Source of the DNA: an uncultured bacterium
GTDB lineage: Bacteria > Gemmatimonadota > Gemmatimonadetes > Longimicrobiales > RSA9
Length of the DNA: 64,000 nt
Reading direction: 5' to 3'
Assembly: GCA_937889645.1 (NCBI GenBank)
Contig: CALBZE010000131.1
Span: forward strand, 34,751-98,750
The stretch's first letter is position 1, and every line of letters starts with the position of its first letter. The position numbers were made by a program, and so were the translations under genes. Below the pieces are notes generated by a model. That model did no database searches and was not told the origin of the DNA. It worked only from the letters and a program-made list of their open reading frames with translations. Positions 50,578 to 61,684 of the stretch are shown piece after piece.

Positions 50578-51981
50578 TCAGACCCGCATGCTCGGGGCGC
50601 GGGAACTCGTCTCCGATTCCGCCGCCGCGCCCCGCTCCGAACCGCCGCGCCGGCCGGCGAGTTCGGCGTCGCCCGCGGACGGAGCCGTGCCGCCCGCGTC
50701 ACCCTCTTCGGCGTCGTCCCGATCGCCCCCATCGGCCGCCACCGCCTCGCCCGCCGCAGCCACCCGCCGCAGCCGCGCGCGCACGACCTGGGTCTCCGTC
50801 GCTTCCAGCACCTCGATCGAGACGCCGTCCACCTCCACGGTCTCGCCGGGCTCCGGGACGTGACCCAGCTCCTCCAGCAGGAAGCCGTTCAGCGACCGAT
50901 GCTCGAGCTGGGGGAGCGCGATGTTGAAGGCGTGGTTGATCTCGCGCAGATCCGCATCGCCCGCGGCGATGATCTCGGTGCGCGACACCCGCTGGATCGG
51001 CTCCTCGTCCACGTCCATCTCGTCGACGATCTCGCCGACCAGCTCCTCGAGCACGTCTTCCAGCGTGACCAGCCCGTCGATCCCGCCGTACTCGTCGGCC
51101 ACCAGCGCGAGGTGGATGCGACGGGCCTGGAAGTCGCGCAGCAGCTGCGAGACCGGCACCGAGCCCGGAACCACGAGCGGCTCGCGCGCGAGCGCACGCA
51201 GCCGCACGTCCCGTTGCCCCGCGATCAGCGCCTGGTAGACGTCGCGGAGGTACAGGATCCCCGTCACATCGTCGATGTTCTCGCCGTAGACCGGGATCCG
51301 CGAGTAGGGGACCGTTCCCAGCTCCGGCGCGATGTCCGCCAGACGCAGCGAGTCCTTCCACGAGAAAATGTCGACCCGCGGCGTCATGATGTCCCACGCC
51401 GTGATCTTGTCCAGCCGGAACGCGCCCTCGATGAGCTGCCGCTCGTGCTCCTCGATGACGCCGTCGCCGCCGCGGAGCACGCCCAGCTCCCGCATCTCCG
51501 CGCCAGCGGTGGAGCCGACGTCGGCCGCCGCGCCCGGGTAGAGCCGGCCCAGCCGCTCGAACACGGCCAGCAACGGCCAGAGCAGCCGGGACAGTACGAG
51601 GAGCACCGGCGCCAGCACCAGTGCCACGGGGACCGCGCGCCCGAGCGCGATCGTCACCGGGATGAGTTCGCCGAGGAGGACGATCAGGACGGCCGCGATC
51701 GCGGCCCCGATCAGGATGCCGTACGCCCCGCCGAGGGTGTAGCCGAGCGCGACACCGGCGGCCGCCGCGGTGACGTCGCCGACCGTGTCGCCGAGGCGCA
51801 GCAAGACGACCAGCCGATCCGGGCGCTCGCGCAGGCGCGCCAACGCCACCGCGCCGCCGCGGCCCTCGTCCGCAAGGATGCGGATCCGGGCGTCGCTCAG
51901 CGAAAAGATGGCCAGCTCGCCGGCGGAGAATACGGCCGAAAGGGCGAGGGCGAGGAGGAGGACGAGGGTCAGGACCGCCAT
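50578..51981 (-). CDS. CorC/HlyC-type CNNM membrane protein (DUF21 and CBS domains)
   Basis: A 467-residue protein: DUF21/CNNM membrane domain (about 1-150, with SAVFSAGELAIFSLSDARI), a CBS pair (about 195-320, TAWDIMTPRVDIFSW and LVVPGSVPVSQLLRDFQ), and the CorC_HlyC transporter-associated domain (about 330-415, ADLREINHAFNIALP). DEYGGIDGLVTLEDVLEELVGEI is the family signature. Relatives are implicated in Mg2+ or Co2+ efflux. The final 50 residues are Gly/Ala/Asp/Glu-rich and probably disordered. Confidence 0.9.
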   Translation of the reverse strand: MAVLTLVLLLALALSAVFSAGELAIFSLSDARIRILADEGRGGAVALARLRERPDRLVVLLRLGDTVGDVTAAAAGVALGYTLGGAYGILIGAAIAAVLIVLLGELIPVTIALGRAVPVALVLAPVLLVLSRLLWPLLAVFERLGRLYPGAAADVGSTAGAEMRELGVLRGGDGVIEEHERQLIEGAFRLDKITAWDIMTPRVDIFSWKDSLRLADIAPELGTVPYSRIPVYGENIDDVTGILYLRDVYQALIAGQRDVRLRALAREPLVVPGSVPVSQLLRDFQARRIHLALVADEYGGIDGLVTLEDVLEELVGEIVDEMDVDEEPIQRVSRTEIIAAGDADLREINHAFNIALPQLEHRSLNGFLLEELGHVPEPGETVEVDGVSIEVLEATETQVVRARLRRVAAAGEAVAADGGDRDDAEEGDAGGTAPSAGDAELAGRRGGSERGAAAESETSSRAPSMRV

Positions 51982-52033
51982 GGCCCCTCCCGCCGTCGAC
52001 TCGGAGGTCGAGCCTTGTCCCCGCTACTTCGGT

Positions 52034-53059
52034 CTACGTCCATGCACGACTGAGTTGAATGAGCTCTTCGACGAGGTCGCCCGCCGCCCGGCCATCCGCT
52101 TCGGCCTGGAAGTTGGGCATCACGCGGTGCCGCAGCACCGCGGGCGCCACCGCACGAACGTCTTCGTACGTCGGCACCCCTCGCCCGGAAAGCGCTGCGC
52201 GCGCTTTCGCACCCAATACAAGATACTGCGATGCGCGCGGTCCCGCACCCCAGCTGATGTAACGCTTTGTCAATTCAGGCGATTCCGCATCCTCCGGACG
52301 CGTCGCCCGCGCCAGGCGGACCGCGTACGACACCAGCGACGGCGGCGCCGGAACCCGCCGCACCAGCCCCTGCAGCATGACCAACTCCGCCGCATTCAGG
52401 ACCGGCTCGACCTCCGCCACCTCCGGGCCCGTCGTCTGCATCGCGACCCGCTCTTCCTCCTCGCGCGTCGGATAGTCGATCCGGAGCTCGAGCATGAACC
52501 GGTCGAGCTGCGCCTCCGGGAGCGGGTACGTCCCCTCCTGCTCGATCGGGTTCTGCGTCGCGAGCACGAAGAACGGCGGTTCCAACGGCATCGTCGTCCC
52601 CGCGACCGTCACCTCCCGCTCCTGCATCGCCTGCAGCAGCGCCGACTGCGTCTTCGGCGGCGTACGGTTGATCTCGTCCGCCAGCACCACGTTCGCGAAC
52701 ACCGGGCCCCGCACGATCCGGAACGCCCGCTTCCCCGTCGTCCGGTCCTCCTCCAGCACCTCCGTCCCCGTGATGTCCGACGGCATCAGGTCCGGCGTGA
52801 ACTGGATCCGGCTGAACCTCAGGTCCAGCGCCTGCGCCAGCGTCGAGATCAACAGCGTCTTCGCCAGCCCCGGCACGCCCACGAGCAGGACGTGCCCGTC
52901 CGCCAGCAGCGCCGTCAGCAGCCCGTCCACGATGGCGCGCTGCCCGATGACTCGCTTCGCGATCTCCGCCTCGATCGCCGTTCGCACCACCGCCAATCGC
53001 TCGAGCAGCTCTTCGTCGCTCGCCACCGGCTGTACCTGTCGCGCCACCGTCGCTTCCAT
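52034..53059 (-). CDS. MoxR-family AAA+ ATPase
   Basis: A 341-residue AAA+ chaperone-type ATPase. Walker A is GVPGLAKT at 61-68, Walker B VVLADEINRTPPKTQSALLQAM, and sensor 1 LATQNP followed by IEQEGTYPLPEAQLDRF; a lid domain fills the last third. MoxR proteins help maturation of partners, usually with a downstream DUF58 and VWA-domain genes, which are not seen within this window. No strong ribosome site precedes ATG 53059. Confidence 0.93.
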   Translation of the reverse strand: MEATVARQVQPVASDEELLERLAVVRTAIEAEIAKRVIGQRAIVDGLLTALLADGHVLLVGVPGLAKTLLISTLAQALDLRFSRIQFTPDLMPSDITGTEVLEEDRTTGKRAFRIVRGPVFANVVLADEINRTPPKTQSALLQAMQEREVTVAGTTMPLEPPFFVLATQNPIEQEGTYPLPEAQLDRFMLELRIDYPTREEEERVAMQTTGPEVAEVEPVLNAAELVMLQGLVRRVPAPPSLVSYAVRLARATRPEDAESPELTKRYISWGAGPRASQYLVLGAKARAALSGRGVPTYEDVRAVAPAVLRHRVMPNFQAEADGRAAGDLVEELIQLSRAWT

Positions 53060-53283
53060 TTCGTGCCCCAGCTCTCGTTCTCAAATCCGCGATCCCGACC
53101 CCCTACAGCAGGATCGGGGCCGAAGACCCGCCGTCGATCGGCCGCGGGCGCCGGCCGACGGACCGATCTCCCGGTCCCGCACCGACATGCGCCCGCCCGC
53201 GATCCCGACTGCACCGACCAGACTGTACCGCCGATCCGGAGCCGTGTTCCCGGGGCGGCGGGTCCCGTTTCCAAGCCGTCCGC

Positions 53284-53372
53284 GCACCGGCGACGCTCGG
53301 TGCACCGGCGACGCACCTCCGACGTGCCGCCGGGGTATGGGCGACCGGGCCGTGGGCGCACCGGCGCGACGC
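53284..53372. repeat. three imperfect copies of a 13-base unit
   Basis: GCACCGGCGACGC occurs at 53284-53296 and 53302-53314 (18-base period) and with a two-base insertion at 53358-53372. It is upstream of the atp promoter. Function unknown. Confidence 0.6.
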
Positions 53373-53478
53373 ACGGACGATGTGCCGGCGAGGTGCGCAC
53401 GAGGCGCGCCGCTGGCGCGCTTGCGACTCCCCGGCGCGGCGGCGCACGGCGCGCATTCCACCCGCTGCGTGCGGGTGC

Positions 53479-53507
53479 TTGCGAAAAATTTCACAAGCGG
53501 GTAAGAT
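53479..53507 (+). promoter_or_regulatory. promoter of the ATP synthase operon
   Basis: TTGCGA (53479-53484) and TAAGAT (53502-53507) have a 17-base, AT-rich spacer, unusual in this GC-rich window. Transcription would start near 53514, 30 bases before the first gene. An inverted repeat (53460-53476) abuts the -35. Confidence 0.7.
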
Positions 53508-53542
53508 AGAGGTCTATACGTGCCCGGCGGCCGGAGGGCGGT

Positions 53543-53788
53543 GTGCACAGGAAGCCGCAGCGATCGACGTCGGCCGAGGTCGGCCGCTTCATGGGGTACG
53601 GGTTCACGTGGGTGGCGAGCACGCTCCTGTTCCTGTACCTCGGGTCGCGGCTGGACAGGTGGCTCGGGACGGGCGACGTCTTCGCCCTCATCGGAGCGCT
53701 CGTGGGAGCGGCGGCGGGGTTCTACTACATGTACTACCACCTGGTGGTCGAGCCGCGTCGCCGGGACCGGGGAGGCGACGGGTCGTGA
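53543..53788 (+). CDS. atpI: AtpZ/AtpI-family ATP synthase accessory protein
   Basis: An 81-residue protein with two membrane helices (about 18-36 and 46-66). It matches small AtpZ/AtpI-type proteins (GYGFTWVASTLLFLYLGSRLDRWLGTG, then ALIGALVGAAAGFYYMYYHL), which assist assembly of the c-ring or Mg2+ supply. GTG at 53543 follows GGAGGG at 53532-53537. It is the first gene of the operon and overlaps the next by four bases. Confidence 0.8.
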   Translation: MHRKPQRSTSAEVGRFMGYGFTWVASTLLFLYLGSRLDRWLGTGDVFALIGALVGAAAGFYYMYYHLVVEPRRRDRGGDGS

Positions 53789-54156
53789 GGGCATGGGCGA
53801 AGTACGCCGGGATCGCCCTGGTCGTCGTGGCCGGGGCGGCGGCGGTGGTGACGGCGCTGGTAGGCCCGGAATCGGTGCCGGCGGTGTGGGTCGGTGCGGC
53901 GGTGGCGTACCTGATCCAGCTCGTCGCGTTCGCGCTGCTGGTGCGGGTGCGGAGTCGGCCGGAGCGATTCGTCGTTGCGTGGGGCGCGGGGACGGTGCTG
54001 CGCTTCGCGTTCGTGGTGGCGCTGGGGTTCCTGGTCACGCGGACGCGGGCGGTGCCGTTCGAGCCGGCGCCGCTCCTGCTCAGTGCGGCGGGATTCATGG
54101 TGCTGCTGGCGTTGCTTGAGCCGGTATTTCTACATCGGGGTGCGTCGCGGACATGA
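53785..54156 (+). CDS. membrane protein in atp operon (ATP synthase subunit I-like)
   Basis: A 123-residue protein with four predicted membrane helices (about 7-24, 31-51, 60-80 and 95-114) and few polar residues between (RVRSRPERF, RTRAVPFEP). Position between the atpI-like gene and atpB, and four-base overlaps on both sides, match the second accessory gene (AtpI, 'subunit I') seen in many bacterial atp operons. Sequence similarity is too low for me to be certain. The start is GTG at 53785. Confidence 0.65.
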   Translation: MRAWAKYAGIALVVVAGAAAVVTALVGPESVPAVWVGAAVAYLIQLVAFALLVRVRSRPERFVVAWGAGTVLRFAFVVALGFLVTRTRAVPFEPAPLLLSAAGFMVLLALLEPVFLHRGASRT

Positions 54157-55049
54157 TCGGACGAATGATTCCAGCGCTCGCTGCGGCCGGTGGGGCCGAG
54201 GGCGGCGAATTCAATATCAAGGAGATGATCCTGCACCACCTGGTCGACTCTCCCAAGTGGGAGATCGGGCCATTCGCGATCGGGTGGGAGATCAAGGTGC
54301 CGCTGGGACCGGTGGTCCTGGACCTGTCGATCACGAAGCACGTTCTGTTCATGTTCTTCGCCGCGGCGCTGGTCCTCCTGATCATGATCCCGGCGGCGCG
54401 GCAAGCGGAGAAGGCGCGCGCCGAGGGTGCGAAGCGAGGCCCGAAGGGCGTGTCGAACGTGGTGGAGGCCTTCATCCTCTTCCTCAGGGACGAGGTGGCG
54501 CTCCCGAACATCGGGCACGGCGGCGAGCGGTTCGTGCCGTTCGTCGTGACGGTGTTCTTCTTCATCCTGATGTGCAACCTGCTCGGGCTGGTGCCGTGGG
54601 GCGCCTCGCCGACGGGGAACATCTCGGTGACGGCCGCGCTGGCGGTGCTGAGCTTCATCATGATCGAGGTGGCCGGGATGATGGAGCTCGGGCCGAAGGG
54701 TTACGCGAAGACGATCTTCTACGCGCCGGAGGGGATGGGTCTGGCGATGAAGATCCCGATGCTGATCATCATGACCCCGGTCGAGTTCCTGGGGAAGCTG
54801 ACCAAGCCCTTCGCGCTTGCGATCCGTCTCTTCGCGAACATGACGGCGGGGCACGCGGTGGTGCTGGCGCTGACCGGGCTGGCGGTGACGGCGAGCATGG
54901 CCGGCGGTTGGATCGTTTCGATCGCGGTCGCGCCGGTGCTGATGGCGACGGCGATCATGGTCCTGGAGCTGTTCGTCGCGTTCCTCCAGGCCTACATCTT
55001 CGCGATGCTGACGTCGGTCTTCATCGGATTGATCCGGCACGCGCACTGA
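54153..55049 (+). CDS. atpB: F1Fo ATP synthase subunit a
   Basis: A 298-residue subunit a forming the proton half-channels against the c-ring. The essential arginine is in KPFALAIRLFANMTAGHAVV; FFFILMCNLLGLVPWGASPTGNISVTAALAV and LFVAFLQAYIFAMLTSVFIG are family signatures. The N-terminal 80 residues are longer than in E. coli, with a periplasmic segment before the first long helix. It overlaps the preceding gene by four bases and is followed by a 218-base gap before atpE. Confidence 0.95.
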   Translation: MIGRMIPALAAAGGAEGGEFNIKEMILHHLVDSPKWEIGPFAIGWEIKVPLGPVVLDLSITKHVLFMFFAAALVLLIMIPAARQAEKARAEGAKRGPKGVSNVVEAFILFLRDEVALPNIGHGGERFVPFVVTVFFFILMCNLLGLVPWGASPTGNISVTAALAVLSFIMIEVAGMMELGPKGYAKTIFYAPEGMGLAMKIPMLIIMTPVEFLGKLTKPFALAIRLFANMTAGHAVVLALTGLAVTASMAGGWIVSIAVAPVLMATAIMVLELFVAFLQAYIFAMLTSVFIGLIRHAH

Positions 55050-55267
55050 GCGGGCCGGGTCGGGGCGAGCGCGTCCGTCCTGAGGAGGCGCGCCTTCGGG
55101 CGGGAGGGCTCTGACCGCCCGTCGTAACGTACCCGGCGGGTTGCCGGGGAGAACCGCGCGGCCTGTGGGCCGGGAAGCGGTGGCGCGGCGAGCGAGGCGG
55201 CCGGGGACCGCTCGTGAGTCGCGGGAGCCGGACCGAGACCATCCCCGGAAACGAATGGAGGAACGGT

Positions 55268-55537
55268 ATGCTTCCCATCCTCGCTATGCTGCAGGATGCA
55301 TTGGCCCAGAACCCGGAGTACGCCACGGGGCTGCTCGCGCAGTTCGGTAAGGCGGTGGGTGCGGGTCTGACGGTGCTCGGCGCGGCGCTCGGCATCGGCC
55401 GGATCGGCAGCTCGATGACCGAGAGCATGGCGCGTCAGCCGGAGGCCGCGGGCACGATCCAGACGGCCTCGATCATCCTCGCGGCTCTGATCGAGGGTGC
55501 GGCGCTCTTCGCGCTGGTTATCGCGTTCCTGATCTGA
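55268..55537 (+). CDS. atpE: F1Fo ATP synthase subunit c
   Basis: An 89-residue c-ring subunit. Helix 1 (GAGLTVLGAALGIGRIGSS), polar loop ARQPEA and helix 2 with the ion-binding Glu in AALIEGAALFALVIAFLI. The Ser/Thr pair after the Glu and the helix-1 Gln of Na+-binding rings are missing, so it is probably proton-coupled. The first 14 residues (MLPILAMLQDALAQ) are hydrophobic and could be a short leader. TGGAGG lies seven bases before the ATG. The 218-base spacer upstream has a GGCGG-type inverted repeat but no gene. Confidence 0.95.
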   Translation: MLPILAMLQDALAQNPEYATGLLAQFGKAVGAGLTVLGAALGIGRIGSSMTESMARQPEAAGTIQTASIILAALIEGAALFALVIAFLI

Positions 55538-55552
55538 CGCAGGGGCAGAGGC

Positions 55553-55579
55553 GCCGGCCGCGCGTCGTGCGCGGCCGGC
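55553..55579 (+). promoter_or_regulatory. intercistronic hairpin between atpE and atpF
   Basis: A perfect 11-base-pair stem (GCCGGCCGCGC and complement, loop GTCGT) lies 16 bases after the atpE stop and 27 bases before atpF. It could partly stop transcription or protect the atpE message, helping produce excess subunit c. Confidence 0.65.
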
Positions 55580-55605
55580 CCGCTCCCCGGATCGAGAGTT
55601 GAGCG

Positions 55606-56166
55606 ATGAACTTTCTGACTGTGGTACTGCAACACGGGGCGGAGGCCGGCGCCGAGCCGAACGTGTTCCAGTTGAGCACGAACGTCTCGTTCTGGACGGT
55701 CGTCATATTCCTGGTGCTGCTCGCGCTGCTGTCCAAGTTCGCGTTCCCGAAGATCCTGGGGTACGCGAACGAACGCGAGCAGCGGATCCAGAACATCCTG
55801 GACCAGGCCGCGCGTGACCGGGAGGAGGCCGAGAAGATCCTCGAGGAGCAGCGGCGCGCGCTCGCCGAGGCGCGGCAGCAGGCGCAGCAGATCCTGGCCG
55901 ACGCTCGTCAGGCGGGCGAGCGGATGAAGCAGGAGATGCTCGAGCAGGCGCGGGCCGAGCAGCAGGAGCTGGTCGCCCGGACCCGGCAGGAGCTGGAGCG
56001 GGAGCGGGAGGCCGCGATCAGTGCGCTCCGCCGCGAGGCCGTCGAGCTGTCGCTGGCGGCGGCGTCCAAGTTGATCGAGAAGCGCCTGGGCGCGGACGAG
56101 GATCGCGCGCTGGTGCGCGAGTACCTCGAGCAGATCGGCGCCGCGAACGGCGCGGGAGCGGCGTGA
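55606..56166 (+). CDS. atpF: F1Fo ATP synthase subunit b
   Basis: A 186-residue peripheral-stalk subunit with one N-terminal membrane helix (about 27-47, NVSFWTVVIFLVLLALLSKF) and a long charged coiled coil (about 55-160), ending EYLEQIGAANGAGAA. The preceding 25 residues are an extra periplasmic N-terminus, as in many non-proteobacterial AtpF proteins. Only one b gene is present, so a b2 homodimer is expected. It is followed one base later by atpH. Confidence 0.94.
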   Translation: MNFLTVVLQHGAEAGAEPNVFQLSTNVSFWTVVIFLVLLALLSKFAFPKILGYANEREQRIQNILDQAARDREEAEKILEEQRRALAEARQQAQQILADARQAGERMKQEMLEQARAEQQELVARTRQELEREREAAISALRREAVELSLAAASKLIEKRLGADEDRALVREYLEQIGAANGAGAA

Positions 56167-56167
56167 C

Positions 56168-56725
56168 GTGAGAGAGTCGACGATCGCCCGCAACTACGCC
56201 GAGGCGCTCTTCGAGATCGGCGAGCGCCACGGTCAGCGGGAAGACTTCGCCTCGGCGGTGGACGAGCTCGCGGGGCTCCTGGACCAGGAGCCGATGCTCC
56301 GAGCCTTCCTCGAGTCGCCGAAGGTGGAAACCGAAGAGAAGAAGAGGGTACTCAGGCATGCGTTCGAGGATCGCGTGCCGGCGCTCTTCCTGAACTTCCT
56401 GATGGTGGTTCTGGACAAGCGGCGCCAGCGCCTCCTCCGGGAGATCGCGCGTGAGTACCACGCGCTCCTGGACGAGCGCCTGGGTCGCCTGCACGCGCAG
56501 GTCACCCTGGCGCACGAGCCGGACGAGCGCTTCGAGCAGGAGATCGCCACCGACCTGTCGAAGATGTTGGGCCGGCAGGTGATCCCGCACGTACAGGTGA
56601 ACCCACAGATTCTTGGCGGGATCGTCGTCCGCTACGGGGACCGGGTGCTGGACGGTTCCCTGCGGCGTCGACTCGTTTCGCTCCGGCGGCGCCTCGTCGA
56701 GGCCGAGCTGCCGAAGAGCCGTTGA
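56168..56725 (+). CDS. atpH: F1Fo ATP synthase subunit delta
   Basis: A 185-residue subunit linking F1 to the b stalk (OSCP family). N-terminal helical domain RNYAEALFEIGERHGQREDF, then LNFLMVVLDKRRQRLLREI, and the C-terminal signature PQILGGIVVRYGDRVLDGSLRRRL. GTG start at 56168, one base after the atpF stop. Confidence 0.94.
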   Translation: MRESTIARNYAEALFEIGERHGQREDFASAVDELAGLLDQEPMLRAFLESPKVETEEKKRVLRHAFEDRVPALFLNFLMVVLDKRRQRLLREIAREYHALLDERLGRLHAQVTLAHEPDERFEQEIATDLSKMLGRQVIPHVQVNPQILGGIVVRYGDRVLDGSLRRRLVSLRRRLVEAELPKSR

Positions 56726-56752
56726 TAGAGGAGCCCGAACGGGAACGGAACC

Positions 56753-58330
<1,578 letters not shown>

Positions 58331-58336
58331 CGAGCC

Positions 58337-59203
58337 ATGGCCAAAGCGAGAGAGATCCGGCGACGGATTCGGTCCGTCGAGAACACGCGCCAGATCACGC
58401 GCACCATGGAGATGGTGGCCACGTCGAAGCTCAAGCGGGCCACCGACCGGGTGTACGCGGCGCGCCCCTACGCGGAGCGCCTCGCGGAGGTGATCGGGCG
58501 GCTCGCCGACCCCGAGCTGCGGGAGCGCTACGCGCTGCTGCGTCGTCCCGAGCAGGTGAAGCGGGCGGCGGTGGTCGTGCTCACGGCCAACCGCGGGCTG
58601 GCGGGCGCGTTCAACGCGAACCTGATCCGGGAAGCGAACGGGCTGATCGAGCGCCTCCGTGCGGACGGCGTGGAGGTCGACCTGCACGCGATCGGGAAGA
58701 AGGGGATCACCTTCTTCCGCTTCCGGCGCGAGCGGCTGGTCTCCGAGCGGACGGACATCTCGGACCGGCCGACCGCCGAGGACGCCGCGTCGATCGTCGA
58801 TCCGCTGATCGACGCGTTCACGCGCGGCGAGGTCGACGCGGTCTACGTCGTCTATGCGCAGTTCCGTTCGGCGCTCTCGACGCCGCCGGGGGTCATGCGG
58901 ATCCTGCCGGTCGAGCCGCCGGCGGACTTCGAGGCCGAGCGAGGCGCGGGCTACATCCTCTCGCCATCGGCCGACGAGATCCTGACCCGGCTCCTGCCGC
59001 TCTACGTGCGCAACAGCGTGTATCGCGCGCTCGTGGAAACGGCCGCCGCCGAGCAGGGCGCGCGGCGTACCGCGATGAAGAACGCCACGGACAACGCCGC
59101 CGAGATGCTGGATACACTGCGACGGTCATACAACCGTGCGCGTCAGGCCCAGATCACCCAGGAGATCTCCGAGATCGTGGGCGGCGCCGCGGCTCTGGAA
59201 TAG
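58337..59203 (+). CDS. atpG: F1Fo ATP synthase subunit gamma
   Basis: A 288-residue central-shaft subunit. The N-terminal coiled coil opens with IRRRIRSVENTRQITRTMEMVATSKLKRA. The Rossmann-like middle includes VVVLTANRGLAGAFNANLI, and the C-terminal helix carries ARRTAMKNATDNAAEMLDTLRRSYNRARQAQITQEISEIVGGAAAL, the highly conserved rotor segment. Full length. Confidence 0.96.
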   Translation: MAKAREIRRRIRSVENTRQITRTMEMVATSKLKRATDRVYAARPYAERLAEVIGRLADPELRERYALLRRPEQVKRAAVVVLTANRGLAGAFNANLIREANGLIERLRADGVEVDLHAIGKKGITFFRFRRERLVSERTDISDRPTAEDAASIVDPLIDAFTRGEVDAVYVVYAQFRSALSTPPGVMRILPVEPPADFEAERGAGYILSPSADEILTRLLPLYVRNSVYRALVETAAAEQGARRTAMKNATDNAAEMLDTLRRSYNRARQAQITQEISEIVGGAAALE

Positions 59204-59214
59204 GAGATACGTAA

Positions 59215-60639
<1,425 letters not shown>

Positions 60640-60642
60640 GCC

Positions 60643-60906
60643 GTGGCGGCCGAGCGTCTCACGGTGTCGGTGATCAGCCCGGAGCGGGTCGTCTACGAGG
60701 GGCAGGCGGACATGGTCGTCGCCCCGGCGTGGGACGGCGAGGTCGGGATCCTGCGCGGTCACGCGCCGTTCATGGTCCTTCTCGGTGAAGGGGACCTGCG
60801 CGTCCGCAACGGTGACCGCGAGGAGCGGTTCTGGGTCGGCGGCGGCTTCATGCAGGTCGCCGACGACGTCGTGACCGTCCTGAGCGAGCGGACCCGGTCG
60901 GAGTGA
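60643..60906 (+). CDS. atpC: F1Fo ATP synthase subunit epsilon, short form
   Basis: An 87-residue epsilon subunit consisting only of the N-terminal beta-sandwich (LTVSVISPERVVYEGQADMVVAPAWDGEVGILRGHAPF, ending FWVGGGFMQVADDVVTVL). The usual C-terminal two-helix domain (about 45 more residues), which in other bacteria inhibits ATP hydrolysis, is missing. The gene ends with a stop and is followed by the operon's terminal palindrome. The start is GTG at 60643. Confidence 0.9.
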   Translation: MAAERLTVSVISPERVVYEGQADMVVAPAWDGEVGILRGHAPFMVLLGEGDLRVRNGDREERFWVGGGFMQVADDVVTVLSERTRSE

Positions 60907-60970
60907 TCCCGCCCGAAGCGACGGCGCGGCATGGCCGTCGCATGAGGGCGCATCGACGCATCTCGCGAGG

Positions 60971-61004
60971 CGGCGGGAGCACGGACATGTCCGTGCTCCC
61001 GCCG
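60971..61004 (+). terminator. terminal palindrome of the atp operon
   Basis: A perfect 34-base palindrome (arms 60971-60987 and 60988-61004), able to form a very stable hairpin, followed by GTTCGTTGT rather than a true T-tract. It sits 65 bases after atpC and before the next gene's AAAGGAGG. Confidence 0.65.
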
Positions 61005-61040
61005 CCGTTCGTTGTCGAGCGGAATGAAAGGAGGACCCGT

Positions 61041-61664
61041 ATGCGTGGACGCTGGATCGTTCTCCTGGCCGGCTTCGTGCTGGCCGCCCCGGCCATCGCG
61101 ACGGCGCAGGACGTCCCGGCGTGGGACGCGCCGATCTTCCTCCCGCCGCGGCCGGGTGACGACATCGGCCTCTACCTCATCGACCCATCGGGCGGTGACT
61201 GGGCACTCGCCGGGATCTGGCGCCAGAGCGGCAACCTCGATCTCGGCGTCCGCGTCGGCATAGCGGATCGTAACGACGGGACGGCCGTCCTCTTCGGCGC
61301 GGAGTTCTACGGGCCGATCGCGCGGGCCGGACGCGCGTTCCCGCTCGACGTCGCATGGCTCCTCGGCGCGGGGGCCACGCTCAACGACGGCACGTTCCTG
61401 CGCGTCCCGGCCGGGGTCAGCATCGGGCGGGCATTCGCCTCCGGCGGGCTCGTCTTCATACCGTATGTCGTGCCCCGCGTCGGGCTGGACATCGCCGCCG
61501 ACGACGGCGACACGGACACCGATTTCTCGTTCACCGCGGACCTCGGCTTCGATCTCGAGATCGATCGCTCGCTGCTCCTCCGCTTCGGCGTCGCTCTCGG
61601 CGACCACGACGCCCTCGGCGTCGGGCTCGCGTATCGCTGGGGGCGGAGCGTCGCGACTCGCTGA
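61041..61664 (+). CDS. secreted beta-rich protein, probable outer-membrane barrel
   Basis: A 207-residue protein with a clear signal peptide (about 1-23, ending IATAQ) and alternating beta-strands (GDWALAGIWRQSGNLDLGVRVGIAD, PAGVSIGRAFASGGLVFIPYVVPRVGLDI, ending ALGVGLAYRWGRS), the pattern of a small outer-membrane barrel. No function recognised. AAAGGAGG lies at 61027-61034, seven bases before the ATG. Confidence 0.72.
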   Translation: MRGRWIVLLAGFVLAAPAIATAQDVPAWDAPIFLPPRPGDDIGLYLIDPSGGDWALAGIWRQSGNLDLGVRVGIADRNDGTAVLFGAEFYGPIARAGRAFPLDVAWLLGAGATLNDGTFLRVPAGVSIGRAFASGGLVFIPYVVPRVGLDIAADDGDTDTDFSFTADLGFDLEIDRSLLLRFGVALGDHDALGVGLAYRWGRSVATR

Positions 61665-61684
61665 CAGGCAAGGACTGACAACCG

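Larger units (their letters stand above)
53060..53542. other. 483-base intergenic region between divergent moxR-like gene and atp operon
   Basis: No convincing gene on either strand: open frames here have biased composition and no ribosome sites. It contains three imperfect copies of a GCACCGGCGACGC unit (53284-53372), a six-base-pair inverted repeat ACCCGC-TGCGT-GCGGGT (53460-53476) and the atp promoter. I saw no DnaA boxes, so I do not call an origin. Confidence 0.6.

Noticed and set aside
53060..53542. Replication origin in the long gap next to the atp operon
   Set aside because: Some bacteria have oriC near atp genes, but I found no DnaA-box-like sequences, AT-rich unwinding region or neighbouring dnaA, dnaN or gid genes.
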